The notes beneath the pieces are model-generated. The model had not been told where the DNA came from. It saw only the letters and a program-made list of their open reading frames with translations, and ran no database searches. This document shows, one piece after another, positions 52,480-59,955 of a stretch of 64,000 nucleotides of DNA. Source of the stretch: Arthrobacter sp. B2a2-09 (lineage in GTDB: Bacteria; Actinomycetota; Actinomycetes; Actinomycetales; Micrococcaceae); the NCBI RefSeq assembly GCF_027587375.1, contig NZ_JAMXIC010000006.1:1-64000 (forward strand). The letters are read 5' to 3'. The position numbers and the translations under genes are program-made. Positions within the stretch are counted from its first letter, which is position 1, and each line of letters starts with the position of its first letter.

Positions 52480-53055
52480 ATGACTAAGCTGATCCCCACT
52501 CCCGGCCAGACCGTTGGTCCGTTCTACGGCTATGCCCTCCCCTTCAATAAGGACAGCGAGCTCCTCGCCCCGGGAAGCGCCGGAAGCATCCGGCTGCAAG
52601 GCACCGTGTACGACGGCGCCGGCGAAGCCATCCCGGACGCCATCCTGGAGATCTGGCAGCCCGACGCCGAAGGCAACGTGGTCCAGCGCACCGGTTCCCT
52701 GGTCCGCGACGGCTACACCTTCACTGGCTGGGGCCGCGCCGCGGTAGGCAACTCCGGCGTGTTCACGTTCACCACGGTCAACCCCGGGCCCACTGAAGCG
52801 GGAGCGGCTCCGTTTATCTCGGTTGCCGTTTTTGCCCGTGGCCTCATGAACCGCCTGTTCACCCGCATCTACTTGCCGGAAAGCGAGGAAGCGCTCGCTG
52901 CCGATCCGCTGCTCAGCTCCCTCGATCCCGAGCGCCGCAAGACCCTCATTGCTCGCCGCGACGCGGATGGCGGCCTCACCTGGGACCTGCGCCTGCAAGG
53001 CGAGAACGAGACCGTCTTTCTCGACTTCGAGCGCTTCGAAGGCGCCTCCCAGTGA
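52480..53055 (+). CDS. pcaG: Protocatechuate 3,4-dioxygenase alpha subunit
   Basis: 191 residues, standard length. TPGQTVGPFYGYALPF and AILEIWQPDAEG are typical of the alpha chain; the iron-binding Tyr/His set of PcaH is absent, as expected. Forms the alpha-beta protomer with PcaH. Its stop overlaps the pcaB start (GTGA). Confidence 0.96.
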   Translation: MTKLIPTPGQTVGPFYGYALPFNKDSELLAPGSAGSIRLQGTVYDGAGEAIPDAILEIWQPDAEGNVVQRTGSLVRDGYTFTGWGRAAVGNSGVFTFTTVNPGPTEAGAAPFISVAVFARGLMNRLFTRIYLPESEEALAADPLLSSLDPERRKTLIARRDADGGLTWDLRLQGENETVFLDFERFEGASQ

Positions 53056-54497
53056 GTGGCGACGGCGATTTCGGGCTGCTCAGCCCGGTTTCGGCGTCGC
53101 CCGGCGTGGTGGCGCTGACGGGTGACAGTGCGGTGATCGCGGCCATCCTCGACGTCGAGGCCGCCTGGGCATCCGTGCTCGAAGAAGCGGGCATCGCGCC
53201 CGCCGGTTCTGCCGCTGTCGTCACCGAGGCAGCGGAATCCTGGGCCTACGACGCCGCTTCCATCGCCGAACGCGCACAAGGTGGCGCCAACCCGGTCATT
53301 CCGCTGCTGGCCGATCTCCGCGGCAGGGTCAGGCAGCTCGACGCTGAGCATCCCGGCGGGGCGATCGGCGCGCTTGCCGCGGTGCACACCTCCCTGACCA
53401 GCCAAGACGTCCTGGATTCGGCCCTGATGTTGCTCGCGCGCCGCGTGGTTTCCGCGCTTCTCGCCGAAGTAAAAGGCACGACGACGGCGCTCGCCGGCCT
53501 TGCGGAACAGCATGCGGACACGCTGTGCGTGGGCAGGAGCCTGACCCAGCATGCGCTGCCGTTCACCTTCGGGCTCAAGGCGGCGCAGTGGTTCCACGGA
53601 GTGGCTGCCGCGGCCCGACGCCTTGAGTCCTTGGAATTGCACGTGCAGTTCGGCGGAGCCGGCGGCACCCTGGCTGCAGGAACCGTGCTCACGGAAGGCT
53701 CGCCGTCGAGCCCCTTTGACCTGGCGGATGCCTTGGCGGCAAAACTGGGCTTGGCTGCCGTTCCGGCTCCTTGGCACACCAACCGCCTTGCCGTCACTGC
53801 ACTCGGCGACGCCTTGGCTTCCCTGACGGACTCCTTCGGCAAGATCGCCTCCGACCTGCTGTTCCTCAGCCGCCCCGAAGTGGCTGAATTGGGTGAGCCC
53901 CTTGCCGCGGGCCGCGGCGTCTCCTCGGCCATGCCGCAAAAGCAAAACCCGGTGCTGTCCGTGCTGATCCGCAGCGCGGCGCTCCAGGCGCCCGGGCTGG
54001 CAGCGCAGCTTCATCTCGCAGCCGCGAACTTCAACGACGAACGCCCCGACGGAGCCTGGCACAGCGAATGGCCTGCCCTACGGAGCTTGCTGCGGCTCGC
54101 ACTCGGCGCCGCCACCCAGCTCCGCGAGCTCGCCGAAGGACTCCGCGTCTTCCCCGAGGCAATGCGCCGCAACCTGGAACTCTCCGGGCCATTGCTGCTC
54201 AGCGAAGCCGTTGCATCCTCCGTTGCCCCGCTCCTCGGCGCGGACAGGAGCGACGCGAAGGCCAAGCTGCAGGCCGTCGTCGACGAGACGCTCCGGGCAC
54301 CCGTGGGGGAACGGGCCCGGATCTACGCCAAACTCCTCCGGGAAGCCGTCCCTGCCAGCAAGCTGTCCGATGAGGAACTGCAGGCGCTACTCGACCCGGC
54401 GAACTACGTGGGTGAGGCTGCCGAAATCAGCCGCCGCATCCTGGTTGCCTACCCGGAATTTTCCGACACTAACCCGAAGGGAGCCGATCGTGGCTAA
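53052..54497 (+). CDS. pcaB: 3-carboxy-cis,cis-muconate cycloisomerase
   Basis: 481 residues from GTG 53052. Fumarase/aspartase superfamily: TSLTSQDVLDSALML, the signature SSAMPQKQNPV at about 295-305, and LTQHALPFTFGLKAAQW. Converts 3-carboxymuconate to 4-carboxymuconolactone. Overlaps pcaG and, by eight bases, the pcaD start. Length is slightly above the usual 450 through the C-terminal extension (VGEAAEISRRILVAYPEF). Confidence 0.95.
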   Translation: MSGDGDFGLLSPVSASPGVVALTGDSAVIAAILDVEAAWASVLEEAGIAPAGSAAVVTEAAESWAYDAASIAERAQGGANPVIPLLADLRGRVRQLDAEHPGGAIGALAAVHTSLTSQDVLDSALMLLARRVVSALLAEVKGTTTALAGLAEQHADTLCVGRSLTQHALPFTFGLKAAQWFHGVAAAARRLESLELHVQFGGAGGTLAAGTVLTEGSPSSPFDLADALAAKLGLAAVPAPWHTNRLAVTALGDALASLTDSFGKIASDLLFLSRPEVAELGEPLAAGRGVSSAMPQKQNPVLSVLIRSAALQAPGLAAQLHLAAANFNDERPDGAWHSEWPALRSLLRLALGAATQLRELAEGLRVFPEAMRRNLELSGPLLLSEAVASSVAPLLGADRSDAKAKLQAVVDETLRAPVGERARIYAKLLREAVPASKLSDEELQALLDPANYVGEAAEISRRILVAYPEFSDTNPKGADRG

Positions 54498-55293
54498 GCC
54501 CAACGTCAAGGCGGTGTTGCTGTCCCCTCAGCGCACCTTGGGAGAGAAACCCCTTGTGGTGGTGGGGCCTTCACTCGGAACGTCCACGGTGCTGTGGACC
54601 GAGACGGCAGCCCTGCTCGGCGGTGAGTTCGACGTCATCGGCTGGGATCTTCCCGGTCACGGCGTCTCGCCCGCGGCCTCCGAAACGTTCAGCGTCGCCG
54701 AACTGGCCGACGCGGTGGTTGACCTGGTGGATTCGATCGCGCCCGGCGCCGTATTCCACTACGCCGGGGACTCGCTGGGCGGCGCCACAGGACTGCAACT
54801 GGCCATCAAGTACGGAGAACGGCTCAAGTCGCTCTCTGTGCAGTGCACCGGAGCAAAGCTCGGTACTCCCGAGGGATGGCTGGAACGGGCCGAAACCGTT
54901 CGCGCCCAGGGCACCGCGGTGATGATCCAGGGGTCCGCGCAGCGTTGGTTCGCTCCCGGTTTCATGGATCGCCAACCTGTGGTCAGCAGCCGCCTCCTGC
55001 ACGCCCTGCGGGACGCCGACCGCTTCAGCTACGCCTTCTGCTGCGAGGCCCTCGCCGCCTTCGATGTCCGCTCCCAGCTCGGTAGCATCACCGTCCCCAC
55101 GCAGGCGCTGGCCGGCGTCGAGGACACTGTTGCGCCGCCGTCGTTCGCTGAAGAAGTGGCGGACGGCATCAACGCAGGCGGCGGTAGCGCTGTTGCCGTA
55201 GCGCTCGACGGCGTCGGGCACCTGGCGCCCGCGGAGGCGCCCGACGTCGTCGCGGACCTCATGCGGACGTTCATGAAGGAGGCCGGAAGATGA
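54490..55293 (+). CDS. pcaD: 3-oxoadipate enol-lactonase
   Basis: 267 residues from GTG 54490 behind AAGGGAG, starting inside pcaB. Alpha/beta hydrolase with nucleophile elbow GDSLGG, oxyanion strand VVVGPSLGTSTVLW, acid in ALAGVEDTVAPP and catalytic His in DGVGHLAPAEAP. Hydrolyses 3-oxoadipate enol-lactone. In many actinobacteria pcaD is fused to pcaC as pcaL; here they are separate but overlap by four bases. Confidence 0.94.
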   Translation: MAKPNVKAVLLSPQRTLGEKPLVVVGPSLGTSTVLWTETAALLGGEFDVIGWDLPGHGVSPAASETFSVAELADAVVDLVDSIAPGAVFHYAGDSLGGATGLQLAIKYGERLKSLSVQCTGAKLGTPEGWLERAETVRAQGTAVMIQGSAQRWFAPGFMDRQPVVSSRLLHALRDADRFSYAFCCEALAAFDVRSQLGSITVPTQALAGVEDTVAPPSFAEEVADGINAGGGSAVAVALDGVGHLAPAEAPDVVADLMRTFMKEAGR

Positions 55294-55766
55294 GCACTGA
55301 TTTTTCGCAAGGCGCCGTTCAGCGCGAGGCCACCTCTCAGGAAATCTATGACGCCGGCATGGTGGTCCGCCGCGAAGTGCTCGGCGATACGCACGTGGAC
55401 CGCGCCAACGCGAACAAGGATCCCTTCACCGAGGACTTCCAGGACATGATCACCCGGATCGCCTGGGGAGGCATCTGGACCCGCCCGGGCCTGACGCGGC
55501 AGATGCGCTCCGCCGTCACCATCACCGCCATGGTGGCCCACGGGCACTGGGAAGAACTGGCCATGCACATCCGCGCCGCCATCACGAACGGCCTGAGCAG
55601 GGACGAGATCAAGGAAATCCTGTTGCAGACCGCCATCTACTGCGGAGTCCCCTCCGCCAACACCGCATTCAAGACCGCGCAGCAGGTCTTCGCGGAGCTC
55701 GACAAGACCCCCAACGCCCCCGCCCCCAGCACCCCCGCCCCCAGCACCCCCGCCCCACCCAACTGA
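55290..55766 (+). CDS. pcaC: 4-carboxymuconolactone decarboxylase
   Basis: 158 residues. AhpD-like fold with DFQDMITRIAWGGIWTRPGL and ITAMVAHGHWEELAMH, the usual CMD motifs. The last 22 residues are a Pro/Ala/Ser tail (APAPSTPAPSTPAPPN) from two perfect 15-bp repeats (55721-55735, 55736-55750), beyond the normal family end. The final AAC TGA lies inside palindrome family 1, copy 3. Removes CO2 from 4-carboxymuconolactone to give the enol-lactone used by PcaD. Confidence 0.95.
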   Translation: MSTDFSQGAVQREATSQEIYDAGMVVRREVLGDTHVDRANANKDPFTEDFQDMITRIAWGGIWTRPGLTRQMRSAVTITAMVAHGHWEELAMHIRAAITNGLSRDEIKEILLQTAIYCGVPSANTAFKTAQQVFAELDKTPNAPAPSTPAPSTPAPPN

Positions 55767-55823
55767 CTCGCATTAGATGTCGTTTTGAGCCCTCATAACG
55801 ACATTAACTGCGAGTCAGTTGGG
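55758..55823. repeat. Intergenic palindrome, family 1, copy 3
   Basis: Arms 55758-55784 and 55797-55823 (27 bases, begin CCCAACTGACTCGCA, end in GTCGTT) pair with about three mismatches around TTGAGCCCTCAT. The left arm includes the last codon and stop of pcaC; the right arm lies 26 bases before pcaF. The most complete copy in the window. Confidence 0.8.
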
Positions 55824-55848
55824 ACCACAGACACTTAGAGGAGACCCC

Positions 55849-57078
55849 ATGAACCAGGCGTATGTGTACGACGCCGTGCGCACACCTTTTGGAAAATTCG
55901 GCTCGGGCCTTGCCGGGGTCCGGCCGGACGACCTCGCGGCCCACGTGGTGCGAGAAGCCGTCAAGCGCGCCCCCGCTTTGGACGTTGAGCGGATCGACGA
56001 AGTGGTGTTCGGCAACGCCAACGGCGCCGGCGAGGAGAACCGCAACATCGCCCGCATGGCCACACTCCTGGCAGGGCTCCCGACGTCGATCCCGGGCACC
56101 ACGGTCAACCGCCTCTGCGGTTCCTCCCTTGACGCCGCGATCATCGCTTCGCGCCAGATCAACGCCGGCGACGCCGAACTGGTGCTGGTGGGCGGCGCCG
56201 AGTCCATGTCGCGTGCCCCGTGGGTGCTGCCCAAGACCTCGAAGCCATACCCGGCCGGCGACATGACCCTGGCCTCCACCACCCTGGGCTGGCGCCTGGT
56301 GAACCCGGCGATGCCTGCCGAGTGGACGATTTCCTTGGGCGAGGCCACGGAACGGTTGCGTGAGAAGTACGGGATCACCCGGGAGCGGCAGGACGAGTTC
56401 GCCGCGGCCTCGCACAACCTCGCCGCAGCCGCGTGGGACGAGGGCTTCTACGACCAGTTGGTGACCCAGGTTCCGGGCACCGAGTTGGTCCGTGACGAGG
56501 GTATCCGGGCTGGTTCGACGGCGGAGAAGCTCGGCGGGCTCAAGACCGTGTTTCGGCCCGAATCCAGCGGCCCTGAAGGCGGCACGGTCACAGCCGGGAA
56601 CGCTTCTCCGCTGTCCGACGGCGCGTCCGCGGCCTGGATCGGCAGCGAAAGCGCCGCCGGGCTGCTCGGGCTGGAGCCGCTGGCCCGCATCGCCGGCCGC
56701 GGAGCACACGGAAACGATCCCCAGTTCTTCGGCTACGCCCCGGTGGAGGCCGCCAACAAGGCCCTCGCGAAGGCGGGCATCGGCTGGGACCAGGTGGGCG
56801 CCGTCGAACTTAACGAGGCCTTTGCCGCGCAGTCCCTGGCCTGCATCGATGCGTGGGGTATCGACCCGTCCATCGTGAACCGGCACGGCGGCGCGATCGC
56901 CATGGGCCACCCCCTGGGCGCCTCGGGCACGCGCATCCTGGGGACCCTGGCCCGCAGCCTTCAGGCCTCCGGTCAGCGCTGGGGGGTCGCGGCCATCTGC
57001 ATCGGCGTCGGGCAAGGCCTGGCCGTGGTGCTTGAGAACGTCACTGCCGGAATTTCGGCACAATCGGTGAAGGGCTAA
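55849..57078 (+). CDS. pcaF: Beta-ketoadipyl-CoA thiolase
   Basis: 409 residues from the ATG at 55849 behind AGAGGAGA. Thiolase catalytic residues: C90 (TVNRLCGSSLDA), His in NRHGGAIAMGHPLGASG, Cys in AAICIGVGQG. Splits beta-ketoadipyl-CoA with CoA to succinyl-CoA and acetyl-CoA, the last step of the pathway. Separated from pcaC by the palindrome at 55758, so pcaFIJ may be partly independent of pcaHGBDC. Confidence 0.94.
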   Translation: MNQAYVYDAVRTPFGKFGSGLAGVRPDDLAAHVVREAVKRAPALDVERIDEVVFGNANGAGEENRNIARMATLLAGLPTSIPGTTVNRLCGSSLDAAIIASRQINAGDAELVLVGGAESMSRAPWVLPKTSKPYPAGDMTLASTTLGWRLVNPAMPAEWTISLGEATERLREKYGITRERQDEFAAASHNLAAAAWDEGFYDQLVTQVPGTELVRDEGIRAGSTAEKLGGLKTVFRPESSGPEGGTVTAGNASPLSDGASAAWIGSESAAGLLGLEPLARIAGRGAHGNDPQFFGYAPVEAANKALAKAGIGWDQVGAVELNEAFAAQSLACIDAWGIDPSIVNRHGGAIAMGHPLGASGTRILGTLARSLQASGQRWGVAAICIGVGQGLAVVLENVTAGISAQSVKG

Positions 57079-57082
57079 GGCA

Positions 57083-57742
57083 ATGCTGAAATTCATTGAC
57101 ACGGTCGGCGAAGCAGTCGCCGGCATCAAGGACGGCTCCACCGTGATGATCGGGGGCTTCGGGAACGCGGGCCAGCCGTTCGAACTCATCGACGCGCTGC
57201 TCGATTCCGGCGCCACCGACCTCACCGTGGTGAACAACAACGCGGGCCAGGGCGATCAGGGCCTGGCGCTGCTCATCAAGGAAGGACGGGTCCGTAAGAT
57301 GATCTGCTCCTTCCCGCGCCAGTCCGATTCCTGGCACTTCGACGCCAAGTACAAGGCCGGGGAGATCGAACTGGAGCTCGTCCCGCAAGGCAACCTGGCC
57401 GAGCGCATCCGGGCTGCCGGGGCCGGCATCGGCGGATTCTTCACGCCGACCGGCTATGGCACCATGCTCGCGGAAGGGAAGCACGCCCGCTTCCTCGACG
57501 GCAAATGGCAGGTCTTCGAGACGCCCATCCATGCCGACGTCGCGCTCATCAAGGCGCTCAAGGCCGACGGCAAAGGCAACCTCGTCTACCGCAAGACCGC
57601 CCGGAACTTCGGCCCCATCATGGCCGCGGCCGCGAAGCACACCATCGTCCAGGTGTCCGAGATCGTCCCGACCGGCGCCCTGGACCCGGAGAACGTGGTG
57701 ACCCCGGGGATCTACGTCAACAGCATCGTGAAGGTGGCCTGA
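57083..57742 (+). CDS. pcaI: 3-oxoadipate CoA-transferase subunit A
   Basis: 219 residues. CoA-transferase family I alpha signature GSTVMIGGFGNAGQPFELIDAL and DLTVVNNNAGQGDQGLALL (in parts). Transfers CoA from succinyl-CoA to 3-oxoadipate together with PcaJ. Four bases behind pcaF and one base before pcaJ. Confidence 0.95.
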   Translation: MLKFIDTVGEAVAGIKDGSTVMIGGFGNAGQPFELIDALLDSGATDLTVVNNNAGQGDQGLALLIKEGRVRKMICSFPRQSDSWHFDAKYKAGEIELELVPQGNLAERIRAAGAGIGGFFTPTGYGTMLAEGKHARFLDGKWQVFETPIHADVALIKALKADGKGNLVYRKTARNFGPIMAAAAKHTIVQVSEIVPTGALDPENVVTPGIYVNSIVKVA

Positions 57743-57743
57743 C

Positions 57744-58430
57744 ATGAGCATCCAAACCTCAACAACACCCCTCGGCCGCGACGACCTCGCGCAGCTGGTG
57801 GCGCGCGACATCGCCCCGGGTTCCTTCGTGAACCTCGGCATTGGCCAGCCCACGCTCGTCTCCAACTACCTCACGGAAGAGCAGAACATCACGCTCCACA
57901 CGGAGAACGGGATGCTCGGGATGGGCCCGGAGGCCAAGGGCGAGGAGATCGACGGCGACCTCATCAACGCCGGCAAGATCCCGGTCACCGAGCTCCCCGG
58001 CGCTTCGTATTTCCACCACGCCGATTCCTTCGCGATCATGCGAGGCGGCCATCTGGATATCTGCGTGCTGGGCGCTTTCCAGGTCTCCGCCACGGGTGAC
58101 CTCGCCAACTGGCACACCGGGGCGCCGGACGCGATCCCGGCGGTCGGCGGGGCGATGGACCTGGCCACCGGCGCGAAGGACGTGTTCGTCATGATGACTC
58201 TCCTGACCCGCGACGGCGCCTCCAAACTCGTCGACACCTGCAGCTACCCGCTCACCGGCGTGGGCTGCGTGACCCGCGTGTACACGGACAAGGCCGTCTT
58301 CCTGATAGGGCCCGACGGCGTGAGGGTGCGTGAGACGTTCGGCTGCACTTTCGAAGAACTCCAGACGCTGGTGCCGGTCCCGCTGGTGCCGTTCGACGAG
58401 AAGGCGGCTGGCGCCGTCGTCGGCCTCTAA
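57744..58430 (+). CDS. pcaJ: 3-oxoadipate CoA-transferase subunit B
   Basis: 228 residues. The catalytic Glu lies in HTENGMLGMGPEA, with NLGIGQPTLVSNYL at the start and GAFQVSATGDLANW later, as in beta subunits of succinyl-CoA:3-ketoacid transferases. Pairs with PcaI. Followed by palindrome family 2, copy B, and then pcaR. Confidence 0.95.
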   Translation: MSIQTSTTPLGRDDLAQLVARDIAPGSFVNLGIGQPTLVSNYLTEEQNITLHTENGMLGMGPEAKGEEIDGDLINAGKIPVTELPGASYFHHADSFAIMRGGHLDICVLGAFQVSATGDLANWHTGAPDAIPAVGGAMDLATGAKDVFVMMTLLTRDGASKLVDTCSYPLTGVGCVTRVYTDKAVFLIGPDGVRVRETFGCTFEELQTLVPVPLVPFDEKAAGAVVGL

Positions 58431-58445
58431 CGCGCTCAAAGCCGA

Positions 58446-58508
58446 GCGCGAACTGGCAGCAGATGCCCTCTGGAAGCAATTGAAGGGGCACCTGCTGCTA
58501 GTTCGCGC
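58446..58508. repeat. Intergenic palindrome, family 2, copy B
   Basis: Left arm GCGCGAACTGGCAGCAGATG plus CCC (58446-58468) pairs with 58486-58508 with about two mismatches around a 17-base loop. Same element as 17301-17363. It separates pcaJ from pcaR. Confidence 0.75.
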
Positions 58509-58525
58509 CAATAAGATTGGTAACC

Positions 58526-59350
58526 ATGACCGACGCAGCAGTAGCCGGAGTGCCGCAAGCAGGTGCTCCCCAGGCGAGTGACCAGTACGTGCAGTCGCTG
58601 GCACGCGGCTTGGCCGTGATCCGTGCGTTCGACGCGGCCAACCCCGTCATGACACTCAGCGAGGTGGCGGCGCGCACCAACCTGACGCGTGCCACGGCCC
58701 GTCGGTTCCTGCATACCCTGGTGGAGCTGGGCTACGTCCGCACGGACGGCAAGACCTTCGCGCTCACGGCGATGGTGCTGCAGCTTGGCTACTCGTACTT
58801 GTCGGCGTTGTCCTTGCCCCAGCTCGCACAGCCGCACCTCGAAGATCTCTCACTGAAGCTGGGGGAGTCGACGTCGGCCGCGGTGCTGGATGGCGCGGAC
58901 ATTTTCTACGTGGCCCGCGTGACCACGCGCCGGATCATGACGGTCGGCATCTCGGTGGGCACGCGCTTCCCTGCCTACGCCACGTCCATGGGTAGGGTGC
59001 TTTTGGCCGGCCTGACGCAGCAGAAACTTGACGAGTATTTGGCTGAAGTGGAATTCAAGGCCCTGACACCGCGGACCATCACGTCCCGCGCGGAGCTTCT
59101 GGGCGAGCTGGACCGGGTGCGCAAGCAGGGCTGGTGCCTCCTGGACCAAGAGCTGGAACTCGGGCTTATGTCCATCGCTGCGCCTGTATGGAACCACAAC
59201 GCGGGCCATGTGGCTGCCGCCGTCAACGTCTCGCTCCAAGCCCAGAACGTCGCCGCCCAGCCAGACCCCGAGGCCTACCTCGAATCGGTCAGGGAGCAGA
59301 TCGTGGAGACCGCGCGGACGATATCGCAGGATGTCTCGGCGAAGCATTAG
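58526..59350 (+). CDS. pcaR: IclR-family pathway regulator (PcaR-type)
   Basis: 274 residues from the ATG at 58526. HTH at about 22-80 (VQSLARGLAVIRAFDAANPVMTLSEVAARTNLTRATARRFL in parts), effector domain with AVLDGADIFYVARV and YATSMGRVLLAGL. The sequence is of the PcaR/PcaU/PobR branch, which activate pca genes in response to protocatechuate or beta-ketoadipate. Last gene of the pca cluster, same direction. Confidence 0.93.
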   Translation: MTDAAVAGVPQAGAPQASDQYVQSLARGLAVIRAFDAANPVMTLSEVAARTNLTRATARRFLHTLVELGYVRTDGKTFALTAMVLQLGYSYLSALSLPQLAQPHLEDLSLKLGESTSAAVLDGADIFYVARVTTRRIMTVGISVGTRFPAYATSMGRVLLAGLTQQKLDEYLAEVEFKALTPRTITSRAELLGELDRVRKQGWCLLDQELELGLMSIAAPVWNHNAGHVAAAVNVSLQAQNVAAQPDPEAYLESVREQIVETARTISQDVSAKH

Positions 59351-59399
59351 CTTTTTGGGCCGTTGCCACCGCGCGTTGCAACGCGTAGGCTCACGGCCC

Positions 59400-59939
59400 A
59401 TGACCGACGTGGATGAGCAAGGACGCCCGGAACCTCCCCTCGCAGCCGACGAGGCCGCTAGCCTGCTGGGCTTCCTGGATTACCAGCGAGCCACATTTGC
59501 GTGGAAGTGCGCGGGGCTCGACGCATCCGGGTTGGAGGCGACCGTGGCTCCGTCGTCAATGACCCTGGGCGGGCTGCTCAAGCATTTGGCCTATGTTGAG
59601 GAGCACTGGTTTTCCCAATGCATGCACAACCGGGACCGGCAGCCGCCATGGGACACCGTGGACTGGAAAGCCGACCCGGACTGGGAATGGCACTCAGCCG
59701 CCGAGGACTCGCCGGAGCATCTCCGTACGCTCTGGCAGGACACCGTGAACCGCTCCCGCTTGCTGGTCGCCGAAGCAATGGACGACGGCGGCCTGGACCG
59801 GCTTGCCGCCCGCACCTGGTCTGATGGCCGGGCACCCAGCCTGCGATGGATCGTGCTCCACATGATCGAGGAGTACGCGCGACACAACGGCCACGCCGAC
59901 CTCCTCCGGGAGTCGGTGGACGGGCTGACTGGGGAGTAG
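59400..59939 (+). CDS. DinB-family (DUF664) protein
   Basis: 179 residues from the ATG at 59400. Four-helix DinB fold with LLGFLDYQRATFAWKCAGLD, GGLLKHLAYVEEHWF and LHMIEEYARHNGHADLLRE; the metal-binding His residues (H in LKHLAYVEEHW, H in RHNGHAD) are present. In actinobacteria such proteins include mycothiol-dependent S-transferases; specificity unknown. A 14-bp perfect palindrome CGCGTTGCAACGCG (59372-59385) lies 15 bases upstream, a possible operator. Confidence 0.88.
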   Translation: MTDVDEQGRPEPPLAADEAASLLGFLDYQRATFAWKCAGLDASGLEATVAPSSMTLGGLLKHLAYVEEHWFSQCMHNRDRQPPWDTVDWKADPDWEWHSAAEDSPEHLRTLWQDTVNRSRLLVAEAMDDGGLDRLAARTWSDGRAPSLRWIVLHMIEEYARHNGHADLLRESVDGLTGE

Positions 59940-59955
59940 GGCAGGGGGCTTCTTC

